A stretch of 64,000 bases of DNA from Tractidigestivibacter scatoligenes (GTDB lineage Bacteria; Actinomycetota; Coriobacteriia; Coriobacteriales; Atopobiaceae), in assembly GCF_001494635.1 (NCBI RefSeq), contig NZ_LOJF01000011.1, positions 124,001-188,000 of the forward strand, written 5' to 3'. Both the position numbers and the translations under genes were made by a program. Under the pieces are notes generated by a model. The model had not been told where the DNA came from. It did not search any database and saw nothing but the letters and a program-made list of their open reading frames with translations. Shown in pieces: positions 27,163-35,584 of this stretch; positions within the stretch are counted from its first letter, which is position 1, and each line of letters opens with the position of its first letter.

Positions 27163-27660
27163 CTAAGCAGCCCCGGCATCTCTGTGTCGCAAGATAAGCG
27201 AAAGCACAAGCGTGCCAACAACGGCACCGCAGAGGTCTATGAGAACGTCTCTAGGAGAGGACTCCCTCCCAGGCACAAAGCGCTGGATCGTCTCGTCTGC
27301 CACAGGGATGAGGGCAACCACCAGAGGGCCAAGCCAGCGCGGAAGCCTCCCCTCGCGCGCAGGGAGAAGAAAGGCCGGCACGCCCATGGCGCCGAGGACC
27401 GCGTACTCGAGGAAGTGGGCCGTCTTACGCACGGCAAAGCTCATGGCCGCCTCGCCCGTGATGCCCAGTGCGTTGAGAAGCGGCGCCACGATGGCCACCA
27501 CGCGCGAGCTCTCAAGCGACGACTCCGGCCCTTGCACGAGCGAGTGGCCCCACACGAAGGCAACCCACAGGCAGAAGACGAGCACCCACCTTTTGTGGTG
27601 GCTGCTCGTCCCAAGTCGTCCATATGCGGACCTCGAGGACTCCCCCATCCCTTCTCGCAT
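27163..27660 (-). CDS. VanZ-like membrane protein
   Basis: A 165-residue membrane protein with four predicted helices. The motifs RKTAHFLEYAVLGAM and DETIQRFVPGRESSPRDVLIDLCGAVVG are the VanZ signature. VanZ proteins are associated with low-level teicoplanin resistance, but most members are uncharacterised. Its ATG overlaps the stop of the upstream gene (TGATG), so the two are co-translated; GGAGG lies 4 bases before the ATG, and a GTG one codon earlier is possible. Confidence 0.85.
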   Translation of the reverse strand: MREGMGESSRSAYGRLGTSSHHKRWVLVFCLWVAFVWGHSLVQGPESSLESSRVVAIVAPLLNALGITGEAAMSFAVRKTAHFLEYAVLGAMGVPAFLLPAREGRLPRWLGPLVVALIPVADETIQRFVPGRESSPRDVLIDLCGAVVGTLVLSLILRHRDAGAA

Positions 27661-28982
27661 CACGCCTCCAGTGCCTCGGCGTGCGAGACGGGCGTCTCAC
27701 CGGCAAAGTGACGCGGCCGGTACCCGCCAGGGGTGGCAGCATCGCTCCCGCTCGAGCCCATGTGGCGTCCCTGGGCGCGCAGCGACGAGGTCTGGGTGCC
27801 ACCCTCGATGACGCGCAGGTAGTCGCGAGAGGACCTGCGGACAGCGGCGGAGGGGTTGCGCGAGAACTCCTCGGCAACCAGGTAGTCAACGTAGGTCTCG
27901 GTATCCACAACCTCCGGGTGCCCAGCGGGTGGCCTGAAGTAGAGGAACTGCGTGTCCTGCTCGATGCCGTCTGGCTCGTCGAGCGAGTCCTCGTCGCCCA
28001 CGCAATCCGAGAAGGGCTCGAGCGGCGCAGGCGCGGTGACCTTTGGAGAAGGCGATGCGGCGACGGTCATAGGCACTGGAACTGCGGACCCACTGCCATG
28101 GATCTTCTCGTCCATGGCCTTGAGCGCGCGATCCCAGTCGTCTTCCGTGACGTCCTCGACGCTTCGCTTCTCCGGGTACACGTCCTCCTCAACGGGGGCA
28201 ACACGGCGTGAGATGTCGCGTGGGCCAGCCGACATGAACTGCAGGTCGTCGATGCCCGCGGAGCCAAACTCGGAAGGAATAGCGTCCTCCGCCGCCTCAT
28301 CCATGTTGATGGGCCCAGAGATGGAAGGACCAACCGCTGCTGTCCACCACGTGGTTCCCACGTCTCCCACCGAGCCGTCCGCGCGCTCGATCACGGGAAG
28401 GCCGTCCATGCGGTTGGCGTCTATGCGAGCCGAGAGGGTTGCGGCCACACCCTGCGCGCGCGTTGCCATACGCTGGCGGAAGGTCTGCTTGCTCACGTAG
28501 TTCTCGGCGATGTCCTCGTAGTCTCGGGCGGCATGCCGGCCCTTGGCGCTGCTGCCAGAAGCGGCCTCCGAGACCTCCTCGGCCTTCTCCGCAGAGCTGA
28601 GGCGGCCAATGCGCTCCCAGTCTTCTGGGCGCATGTGGCGCGGCGCGTGCGCGGCGCGAGGGACGTCGCTCTGTTCGGTATCCTCTGCGGCCTCTTCACC
28701 CTCTTTGCTGGCATCGCGCTGGCTTGCTGCCGCACGGCTGCGCGCGATGGCATTTATCAGCGCATAGGTGCCAATGGTGACAAGGACGCCCCCGGCAAAG
28801 CTCACGATAAGCGCGTTGGCGGTGTCGACGTCGAGGCTCGTGAGGTCAACACTTGAAAGGTCGATGCTCGAAAGCGCATCCAAGGGGGCAAGAACCTCTG
28901 CTGCAAAGGCGGGCGCGGGTGTACCAAGGGTAGCAACGCCGAGAAGGCCTGCGACAACCGCTGGGCTCCTCCTGCACGTCAT
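27660..28982 (-). CDS. Hypothetical secreted/membrane protein with long disordered cytoplasmic region
   Basis: A 440-residue protein I do not recognise. Residues 1-28 form a signal peptide (AGLLGVATLGTPAPAFAAE, cleavage after AFA), followed by a short outer segment (~30 residues with SIDLSSVDLTSLDVD), one membrane helix at ~58-78, and ~360 polar, acidic, Pro-rich residues probably in the cytoplasm. There are no catalytic motifs or repeats. I use ATG 28982, which has GGGAGG 9 bases upstream. It is coupled to the VanZ-like gene by overlap, suggesting a shared envelope role. Confidence 0.75.
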   Translation of the reverse strand: MTCRRSPAVVAGLLGVATLGTPAPAFAAEVLAPLDALSSIDLSSVDLTSLDVDTANALIVSFAGGVLVTIGTYALINAIARSRAAASQRDASKEGEEAAEDTEQSDVPRAAHAPRHMRPEDWERIGRLSSAEKAEEVSEAASGSSAKGRHAARDYEDIAENYVSKQTFRQRMATRAQGVAATLSARIDANRMDGLPVIERADGSVGDVGTTWWTAAVGPSISGPINMDEAAEDAIPSEFGSAGIDDLQFMSAGPRDISRRVAPVEEDVYPEKRSVEDVTEDDWDRALKAMDEKIHGSGSAVPVPMTVAASPSPKVTAPAPLEPFSDCVGDEDSLDEPDGIEQDTQFLYFRPPAGHPEVVDTETYVDYLVAEEFSRNPSAAVRRSSRDYLRVIEGGTQTSSLRAQGRHMGSSGSDAATPGGYRPRHFAGETPVSHAEALEA

Positions 28983-29164
28983 CTTGCTGCACCTCCCGAT
29001 GCCCATTGCTTCGAGGCAGTACAGCGTTAGACGAACAGGGCTACCTGTGACCTATAGCACGCAACCCTCAAGGATGGATGCGCGCAGGTGAGCAACGGCG
29101 TTGTTCGTCTTTGGCTGCATGTGCCGTCGCGACACTCACGTGTCATGAAAACTACGTATCAGAC

Positions 29165-29170
29165 TATACT
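29165..29170 (+). promoter_or_regulatory. Candidate -10 box for the SDR gene
   Basis: TATACT at 29165-29170 lies 48 bases before the SDR start in an AT-rich part of the divergent gap 28983-29217. No clear -35 is seen. Confidence 0.35.
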
Positions 29171-29217
29171 TTTCACCACGCCAAATGCAAGCAGGGAATT
29201 GTTATGGGGAGGGCAAA

Positions 29218-30003
29218 ATGGCCAACATTGCGGTGGTTACGGGGGCCTCATCGGGAGTTGGGCGCGAGTTTGTCCGCCAGTTTGACCGCGGGGCGGGCGG
29301 TCCTCTCGACCAGATTTGGGTCATCGCGAGAAACGCCGAGGCACTTGAGGTGATTGCGGAGCAAACCGCAACGCCCGTGCGTGTGTTTGCGCTTGACCTC
29401 ACAAAGCGCTCCTCCTATGAGTGCCTGCACGACGCTCTGGAGGAAGAGGCCCCCACGGTGCAATGGCTTGTGAACAGCGCCGGCTTTGGCAAGTTTGGCG
29501 ACTTTGGCCAGATCTCGGAGGAGGACGAGGGCAACATGGTGCGCCTCAACTGCCTTGCCGTGGTCGAGGCCACGTATCACTGCCTACCGCACATGGTTGC
29601 CGGCTCGCGCGTGGTGAACATGGCGTCGATTGCGGGGCTCATCCCCCAACCGGGCCTCTCGACCTACTCGGCCACCAAACGCTTTGTGGTGGACCTTTCG
29701 CGTACCCTCGACTACGAGCTTGGACCCGTGGGCATTCACGTGTGCGCCGTGTGCCCCAAGTTCATGGAGACAGGCTTTCTCGCCAACCCAGGCGACGCGC
29801 GGGAGGTGCGCCGCATGACCACCATTGGCTACGAGAAGCCCGCGGACGTTGTGAGAAAGGCGCTGCATGCGGCGGTGCTGGGTCGCTCCACCTGCGTGAC
29901 CTCGCCGGACATGATGGCGGCGAGCGTCGTGGCGAAGGTTCTGCCTGCGAGCTGGGTCATGCGTGCCCAAGACCTTTTCTTCACAGCGCGCGCAGGCGAG
30001 TAG
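29218..30003 (+). CDS. Short-chain dehydrogenase/reductase
   Basis: A 261-residue Rossmann-fold oxidoreductase with the NAD(P) motif TGASSGVG, the NSAGFG motif and the catalytic Ser (MASIAG) and YSATK (Tyr and Lys). The sequence resembles the SDR group often annotated as sepiapterin-reductase-like or YqjQ-like; the substrate is unknown. The start at MANIAV follows GGGGAGGG closely. It is a single gene, convergent with rho and followed by a repeat array. Confidence 0.88.
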   Translation: MANIAVVTGASSGVGREFVRQFDRGAGGPLDQIWVIARNAEALEVIAEQTATPVRVFALDLTKRSSYECLHDALEEEAPTVQWLVNSAGFGKFGDFGQISEEDEGNMVRLNCLAVVEATYHCLPHMVAGSRVVNMASIAGLIPQPGLSTYSATKRFVVDLSRTLDYELGPVGIHVCAVCPKFMETGFLANPGDAREVRRMTTIGYEKPADVVRKALHAAVLGRSTCVTSPDMMAASVVAKVLPASWVMRAQDLFFTARAGE

Positions 30004-30032
30004 GCCGGGGGCGCGCTGCGGCGGGAGTACCA

Positions 30033-30170
30033 CGGCCCGCTCCGGCACCAAATACCGCCGGAGCGGGCCGTATGTTGCAAACGCCGCCAAAACTGCTTCT
30101 CCGGCGACAAAATGCCGCCGGAAGACATGTTCCAGCGGCATTCTCTGCTAAAAATGGCTCTCCGGCGACA
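30033..30170. repeat. ~60-bp tandem hairpin repeat, locus 2
   Basis: CTCCGGC cores recur at 30040, 30099 and 30160 (spacings of 59 and 61). The first forms a perfect 14-bp hairpin (30033-30046 with 30057-30070), and the second a shorter one. Spacers carry GTTGCAAAC and GCCGCC as at locus 1. It lies between the SDR gene and rho, which converge, so it may act as a bidirectional 3' structure. Confidence 0.8.
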
Positions 30171-30212
30171 CGCCCTCACGACACGTGAGTTATAGCCGCT
30201 CGGTGCCGAGAC

Positions 30213-32447
30213 CTACATCACATACTCGCTCTGCGCGGCCTTCTTGGCCGAGCGTATGAGGAACTCCTCGTTGGAGTTGGTGGCCTTGAGACCCTTGACC
30301 AGCGCGGAAGCCGCACGCTCGGTGTTGTTCATGTTGGCGAGCACGCGGCGGATACCCCATACGAAAGGCGTGAGCTCGGCGGGCAGGAGCAGGTCCTCGT
30401 TGCGGGTACCCGAGGAGACCGGGTCGATTGCAGGGAAGATGCGCTTGTCGGCCAGCTCGCGGTCAAGCTTGAGCTCCATGTTGCCGGTGCCCTTGAACTC
30501 CTCGAAGATGACCTCGTCCATCTTGGAGCCGGTGTCCACCAGCGCAGAGGCGATGATCGTGAGCGAGCCGCCGTTCTCGATGTTGCGGGCAGCACCCAGG
30601 AACTTCTTGGGCGGATAGAGCGCCGCGGAGTCAACGCCGCCGGAAAGGATGCGGCCGCTCGCAGGCTGCGCAAGGTTGTACGCACGGGCCAGGCGCGTGA
30701 TGGAGTCGAGCACCACCACAACGTCCTCGCCAAGCTCCACGAGCCTCTTAGCGTGCTCGATGACCAGCTCGGACACGGCAGTGTGGTTCTCTGCCGGCAT
30801 GTCGAAGGTCGACGCCACGACCTCGCCATGAATGGAGCGCTGCATGTCGGTGACTTCCTCGGGGCGCTCGTCCACGAGCAGGCAGACAAGGTGCACCTCG
30901 GGATTGTTGGCAGCGATGGACTGGCAGATCTTCTTAAGCACCGTGGTCTTGCCTGCCTTGGGCGGGCTCACGATAAGACCGCGCTGGCCCTTGCCAATGG
31001 GGGCGACAAGATCGATGGCACGGCCGGTAATGGCGTCCTTGCCGCACTCCATGACCAGGCGCTCATTGGGATAGATGGGGGTGAGGTCGCGGAAGCGCGG
31101 GCGGCTCTTCATCGACTCGGGGTCGCGACCGTTTACGTGCGCGATGGCGATAAGGGGCGGATACTGGGCGGGGTACTTGGTATTAGTGCGAGCAGGACCA
31201 ACCGTTCCCTCCACGCGGTCGCCCGGGCGCAGTGAATAGTTGCGAATGAACTGCTGGCTCACGTAGGCGTCGTTGTCGCCCTTCATGTAATTGCCGGTAC
31301 GAATCCAGCCAGCGCCGGCGTTGCCAATCTCAAGGATGCCGTCAACGGGGTGGAAGCCCTCGGCGGCAGCTGCCGCCCGATACACGGCTTCGACAAGATC
31401 AGACTTGTGGACCCCAACGTACTCGACGCCTAGCTCGGCGGCCTTGGCGCGGAGGTCAGCCACCTTCATGGCCTGCAGCTCGTCACGGGTAAGCGAGGGT
31501 TGGGTTTGGGTCTGTTGGCCGTTGTGACGATTGTGCTGCTTGTGGTTCTGCTGGTTGCGGCGGTTGAAGCTGTTTCCTTCTCCGCCATTGTTGTTAAAGC
31601 GATTATTGCCGGAATTGTTGTTGTAGCTTACACGACGGCGGCGGCCCTGCTGCTGGCCCTGCTGCTCCGGGCGCTGGTTGTGCTCGCGAGGCTGCCGCTG
31701 GTAGTGGTTTTGCTGCTCGCCAGCATGGTCGGCCTCGGCAAGCGTTGACGCGGGCATGGGGGCAGGCACCGAGCTTGCCTGTGTTGCCTCCTGCGTAAGG
31801 CGCGTCATCTCCGAGAAGCTTGGCTGTTCGTGCTCGATATGCTGCTCGTTCTCGGCATGCTGTTCGTGCTCGGAAATCTCTGGGGGATTGGGCTCATGGC
31901 GCTCGGGTGCGGCAGATTCGCTCTTGGCCGCCTCTTCCTTGGCACGCTCATCCGCCTCAATCTGGGCACGCGTGCGACGGCGACGACGGGGCTTGGGCGC
32001 AGGCTGCTCCTCAGTGACGTGTTCCGAAGACTCCTGCACGGGAGACTCTACGGGGGCACTTGCCGCACGCGAAGCCGCCTCTGCCTTGGCTTTCTCGTCC
32101 GCCTCTATCTGGGCACGCGTGCGGCGGCGGCGCCTGGGCTTTGGTGCTTCCTCTGGCGCGGCGCCCGGTGCCACGGGGGCCGCCGGCGCCGCCTCAAGCG
32201 GAAGCTCGCCCTGTGCCGTACCGGCATCCTCGGCCTTCTTCTTAGAAGTCCGGCGGCGCCTGGGCTTGGGCGCCTCTTCCGCAGAAGGTTGGCCATCCGC
32301 AGGCGCAGCCTCAGCGGCGGCAGCCTTTGCAAGCTTGTCTGCCTCGATCTCTGCGCGCGTACGACGGCGACGCCTGGGCTTGGGCGCCTCCTCGGGAACC
32401 TCCGCCGGGGTAGCACCCATAAAATCCGCGGGCGTCTCGTCTGCCAT
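30213..32447 (-). CDS. rho: Transcription termination factor Rho with long N-terminal extension
   Basis: A 744-residue hexameric RNA-dependent ATPase that ends transcription. The C-terminal ~420 residues are standard Rho: an N-terminal domain (ELQAMKVADLRAKAAELG), an RNA-binding fold, Walker A PPKAGKTT and Walker B VVVVLDSITRLARAYN. The first ~320 residues are an insert with four PKPRRRRRT-type basic repeats (three continuing RAxIEADxxAK), then a His/Glu segment, then an Asn/Gln/Arg-rich tract. Long extensions are known in actinobacterial Rho and can alter RNA binding or promote condensates. A ~220-base leader precedes it. Confidence 0.95.
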   Translation of the reverse strand: MADETPADFMGATPAEVPEEAPKPRRRRRTRAEIEADKLAKAAAAEAAPADGQPSAEEAPKPRRRRTSKKKAEDAGTAQGELPLEAAPAAPVAPGAAPEEAPKPRRRRRTRAQIEADEKAKAEAASRAASAPVESPVQESSEHVTEEQPAPKPRRRRRTRAQIEADERAKEEAAKSESAAPERHEPNPPEISEHEQHAENEQHIEHEQPSFSEMTRLTQEATQASSVPAPMPASTLAEADHAGEQQNHYQRQPREHNQRPEQQGQQQGRRRRVSYNNNSGNNRFNNNGGEGNSFNRRNQQNHKQHNRHNGQQTQTQPSLTRDELQAMKVADLRAKAAELGVEYVGVHKSDLVEAVYRAAAAAEGFHPVDGILEIGNAGAGWIRTGNYMKGDNDAYVSQQFIRNYSLRPGDRVEGTVGPARTNTKYPAQYPPLIAIAHVNGRDPESMKSRPRFRDLTPIYPNERLVMECGKDAITGRAIDLVAPIGKGQRGLIVSPPKAGKTTVLKKICQSIAANNPEVHLVCLLVDERPEEVTDMQRSIHGEVVASTFDMPAENHTAVSELVIEHAKRLVELGEDVVVVLDSITRLARAYNLAQPASGRILSGGVDSAALYPPKKFLGAARNIENGGSLTIIASALVDTGSKMDEVIFEEFKGTGNMELKLDRELADKRIFPAIDPVSSGTRNEDLLLPAELTPFVWGIRRVLANMNNTERAASALVKGLKATNSNEEFLIRSAKKAAQSEYVM

Positions 32448-32568
32448 GCTGTTTTACCTTTCACTCTCACGCGGGACGCGTGGCGCGCCAAACCGTCGTG
32501 CAAATTAATTGATTGATGGGCTTCGTTAAGGCCGTGTTGCTCGATGCGTCCCCTCGGCACAGCTCCGA

Positions 32569-32589
32569 GACGGCTGCAAGAGAGCCGTC
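32569..32589 (-). promoter_or_regulatory. Hairpin in the rho leader
   Basis: GACGGCT and AGCCGTC (32569-32575 with 32583-32589) form a 7-bp hairpin with a 7-base loop in the 297-base gap before rho. Rho leaders are commonly involved in autoregulation, so this may be part of such a control. Confidence 0.4.
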
Positions 32590-32667
32590 CATGACATGCA
32601 AGGAGGGGTTTGTTGCGACGTGCATACATACATCAGAAGCTTGCGTATAGGACGCCGCGTTGGGGCC

Positions 32668-32676
32668 ACTATAGCA
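32668..32676 (-). promoter_or_regulatory. Extended -10 promoter of rho
   Basis: On the minus strand TGCTATAGT forms an extended -10 element (TG, one base, then TATAGT). It predicts a leader of about 215 bases before the rho ATG. No strong -35 is present. Confidence 0.45.
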
Positions 32677-32744
32677 CGACATGCGCAGCTATGCACGTTG
32701 AGGCCACAAAACGAGCCCAAGGTAACGCTACCGCCCGCCCGGCG

Positions 32745-33455
32745 CTACTCTTCCGTCTGTCCCTCAGGCTTCTGGTTCCTGGGACGGCGCTTGACTACAA
32801 CCTCCGCAATGCGAGCGGCAAGGAATGCCGCGCGCCTGCTGCCCTGAGGCGTAAGCACAAGGCCAGACGCCCGTGACGGCCCACGCTCGATAAGCCCCTC
32901 CAGCACAAGGGACGAGACGGACATGGAGACTGTGGGCTGCAGGAGCCCCAGCGACTCGACAAGCCTTGTGACCGTGACCGGTTGCGCGTCCTCGGCATAC
33001 ATGGCGAGAAGCACGAGGTCTCCCGCCTTGGCAAAGACCGAACCCATGGCGTCAACGTATTTGACAATGCGCTCAGGAAGCGTGCGAGAAAGCGGCTGAC
33101 CAGGCAGTATCTCCTTGCAGGTAAGTTCGGAGAGCTTGTCTACGCAGTCACTCCCCTTTGGCGTGATGATGCATACGACGTTACGGCGGTCCACGCCCCC
33201 CTCGCCGCGAGAGATGAACCCAAGATCGGCCAGGTGGTTCGTGCGATGCGTCATGGTAGGCCGCAACGCCCCCTGGTACTCGGCGATGGCAGAAGTCTTC
33301 ATGGGCTCCCCTGCCACCTGCAGGCGGCAGAGAACCGCAAACTCCTCGAACGTGAGTCTGTCACGCGCAGGCTGTGACTGACGCACGAGGTTGTACGCTC
33401 TGCGTACTGACATGTACTCGCGCAGGTCCACAAGGCCCACCTTCTCTAGCCGCAC
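32745..33455 (-). CDS. Regulator with two MarR-like winged-helix domains
   Basis: A 236-residue protein. Residues ~30-110 look like a MarR-type winged helix (TFEEFAVLCRLQ, MKTSAIAEYQGALRPTMTHRTNHLADLGFISR, then a wing with VVCIITPKG). Residues ~145-225 look like a second (DLVLLAMYAE, VTVTRLVESLGLLQPTVSMSVSSLVLEGLIERG, then LVLTPQGSRR). Tandem domains in one chain would give a built-in dimer. The start is uncertain: GTG 33455 is given, and a GTG at codon 9 with AGAAGG upstream is an alternative. It is upstream of rho, separated by a 297-base gap. The target is unknown. Confidence 0.7.
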   Translation of the reverse strand: MRLEKVGLVDLREYMSVRRAYNLVRQSQPARDRLTFEEFAVLCRLQVAGEPMKTSAIAEYQGALRPTMTHRTNHLADLGFISRGEGGVDRRNVVCIITPKGSDCVDKLSELTCKEILPGQPLSRTLPERIVKYVDAMGSVFAKAGDLVLLAMYAEDAQPVTVTRLVESLGLLQPTVSMSVSSLVLEGLIERGPSRASGLVLTPQGSRRAAFLAARIAEVVVKRRPRNQKPEGQTEE

Positions 33456-33530
33456 CCCGACATATGGGACGACGTTGTAGTGCCAGGCGCCATGCGCCCG
33501 TAGCTAACCCGCGACCCTCCTTAAAGAACA

Positions 33531-33536
33531 ATTATA
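33531..33536 (-). promoter_or_regulatory. Candidate -10 box upstream of the winged-helix regulator
   Basis: A perfect TATAAT on the minus strand in a short AT-rich island, with AAGGAGG 10 bases downstream. No -35 at correct spacing was found. The AAGGAGG is too far from the annotated start of the regulator. Confidence 0.4.
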
Positions 33537-33638
33537 TATTAGTTGGTATAAAGCGCCGAAACAACTGCACATTCTTTGAGATTGCTACGGGAACTTACAG
33601 TTGGTCCGACGGTACCAAACCGGGGTCTGGGCGGCACG

Positions 33639-35483
33639 CTACATGCTTTGCGGCGCATGGACCCCGCAGAACTCGAGCGTAAGGGCGAGCACCCTGCGCG
33701 TGGCGTCCACGGCGGCGAGACGCGCCTTGGAAAGGCCCTCGTCCACCGGACGTCCCTTGCTGGGCAGCACCTGGCACACGGTGTAGAAGGAGTGGAAGTC
33801 GCCTGCCAGCTCCTCGGCGTAGTGAGTGAGGCGGAAGGGGGCGCGATCGCGCGCGCAGCCCTCCACCAGCGCCGGAAACTCCGAGAGCTTGCGGGCAAGC
33901 GTAGCCTCGGTGGGGTCGGTGAGCAGAGAGAGGTCGTACTCCTCACCTACCGCGCGCCTGGCGACCTCGTCCATGCCGAGCTTCTCGGCCTCCTCGGCAG
34001 TAACACCGGCACCCTTGCGCAGGATGGAGCAGATTCGCGCGTGCGCGTACTGAACGTAGTAGACGGGGTTGGTGTTGTCCTGCTTCTTGACCTTCTCGAT
34101 GTCGAAATCGATCATCTGGTTGCTCGACTTGGAGATGAGCGTGTAGCGTGTGGCGTCCACGCCGACCTCATCCATGAGCTCCTTGAAGGGAATCATGGTG
34201 CCCTTGCGCTTGGACATGCGCACCGGCACGCCGTCGCGCAGCAGGTTCACGAGCTGGCCGAGAAGGACCTCTAGCTTGCCGGGGTAGCCAAGCGCCGTGC
34301 AGGCGGAGTCGACGCGCTGGATGTAGCCGTGGTGGTCGGCGCCCCAGATGTCGATCACGTGGTCGACGCGCTGGAACTTGTTCCAGTGGTACGCCACGTC
34401 GGAGGCAAAGTAGGTGTACTCGCCGTTTGTCTTGATGAGCACGCGGTCCTTGTCGTCGCCAAGCGCGGTGGAGCGGAACCACAGCGCGCCGTCCTCGTCG
34501 CGGTAGAGGTAGCCCATTTCGTCCAGGCGCGCGAGGGCGCGGTCAACGGCCGAGGTGCCGTCCTCGCCCTTCTCATAGAGCGAGCGCTCGGAGAACCACA
34601 CGTCAAAGTGGCAGCGGGACTCGTCGAGCGTGCTCTTTATGGACTCGAGCATGAGCTTGTAGCCGCGCTCGCGGAACTCGAGCATGCGCTCCTCGGGGTC
34701 TGCGTCGACCCAGCGGGTGCCATCGGTCTCCATGAAGTGGCGGGCTACGTCGATGATGTAGTCGCCGCCATAGGCGTTGCCGCCAAGGTTCTTGTTGAAG
34801 GCGTCCATGTAGGGGTGGAACTCGGGGTGTGCGTCCTCCTCGTCCTTCACGAAGGCCTTGCGGTCATCGAGAAGCACCCGCACGGCCTCGTCGAGCGAGC
34901 AGCCGCGCTCGGAGACCACCTGGGCGAGCTGCAGGTAACGCTCGGCGACAGAGTTGCCAAAGACGTCCATCTGGCTGCCGTGGTCGTTAATGTAGTACTC
35001 GCGCTCCACGTTGTAGCCGGCGTGCTCCATCACGCGGCAGAGAGAGTCGCCAAGGGCGGCCCAGCGGCCGTGACCAATGTGGAGCGGTCCCACGGGGTTG
35101 GCCGAGACAAACTCGACCTGGACCTTCTCGCCGGCGCCAATGTTGGAGCGCCCAAAGTCATGGCCCTGCTCGCGCACCGTGCGGAAGACCTCGTTGTTTG
35201 CGGCAGCGGAGAGGTAGAAGTTCACAAAGCCGGGACCGGCGACCTCGACCTTGGAGATGCCAGGGTCCTTCTCCATGTGGTTCACGATTGCCTGGGCAAT
35301 GGCACGGGGTGCCATGTGGGCGAGGCGGGCGGAGCGCAGGGCAAGTGTGGTGGTCCAGTCACCGTTGTCGGCGTCTGCGGGGCGCTCAAGGCCAAGGTCC
35401 CCAACCTCGAAGGAAGGCAGGTCTCCCGCCTCCTGTGCGTCCGCGACGGCCTTCCTGACGAGCTCCTCAATCTTCTCGGGCAT
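33639..35483 (-). CDS. argS: Arginyl-tRNA synthetase
   Basis: A 614-residue class I synthetase. It has the HIGH motif in NPVGPLHIGHGRWAALGD, the KMSKS-like MSKRKG, and the C-terminal anticodon-binding DALR domain (ARICSILRKG). The N-terminal Arg-specific domain is present. It lies 101 bases downstream of pncB with no obvious terminator between, so they may be co-transcribed. Confidence 0.96.
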   Translation of the reverse strand: MPEKIEELVRKAVADAQEAGDLPSFEVGDLGLERPADADNGDWTTTLALRSARLAHMAPRAIAQAIVNHMEKDPGISKVEVAGPGFVNFYLSAAANNEVFRTVREQGHDFGRSNIGAGEKVQVEFVSANPVGPLHIGHGRWAALGDSLCRVMEHAGYNVEREYYINDHGSQMDVFGNSVAERYLQLAQVVSERGCSLDEAVRVLLDDRKAFVKDEEDAHPEFHPYMDAFNKNLGGNAYGGDYIIDVARHFMETDGTRWVDADPEERMLEFRERGYKLMLESIKSTLDESRCHFDVWFSERSLYEKGEDGTSAVDRALARLDEMGYLYRDEDGALWFRSTALGDDKDRVLIKTNGEYTYFASDVAYHWNKFQRVDHVIDIWGADHHGYIQRVDSACTALGYPGKLEVLLGQLVNLLRDGVPVRMSKRKGTMIPFKELMDEVGVDATRYTLISKSSNQMIDFDIEKVKKQDNTNPVYYVQYAHARICSILRKGAGVTAEEAEKLGMDEVARRAVGEEYDLSLLTDPTEATLARKLSEFPALVEGCARDRAPFRLTHYAEELAGDFHSFYTVCQVLPSKGRPVDEGLSKARLAAVDATRRVLALTLEFCGVHAPQSM

Positions 35484-35584
35484 GTGCCCCGTCCTTCCGT
35501 GATACCTGCGCGCCCCCTGGCGCGCTTCCGTGTGCAGCAGTGTAGCAGAGGCGTTGGCAGACGCCGAGGCGCGGCTTCTACGCT

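Noticed and set aside
33456-33510. A 15-codon open frame (ATG near 33493) upstream of the winged-helix regulator
   Set aside because: It starts about 20 bases after AAGGAGG and ends in the regulator's start region; there is no conserved feature to support a leader peptide.
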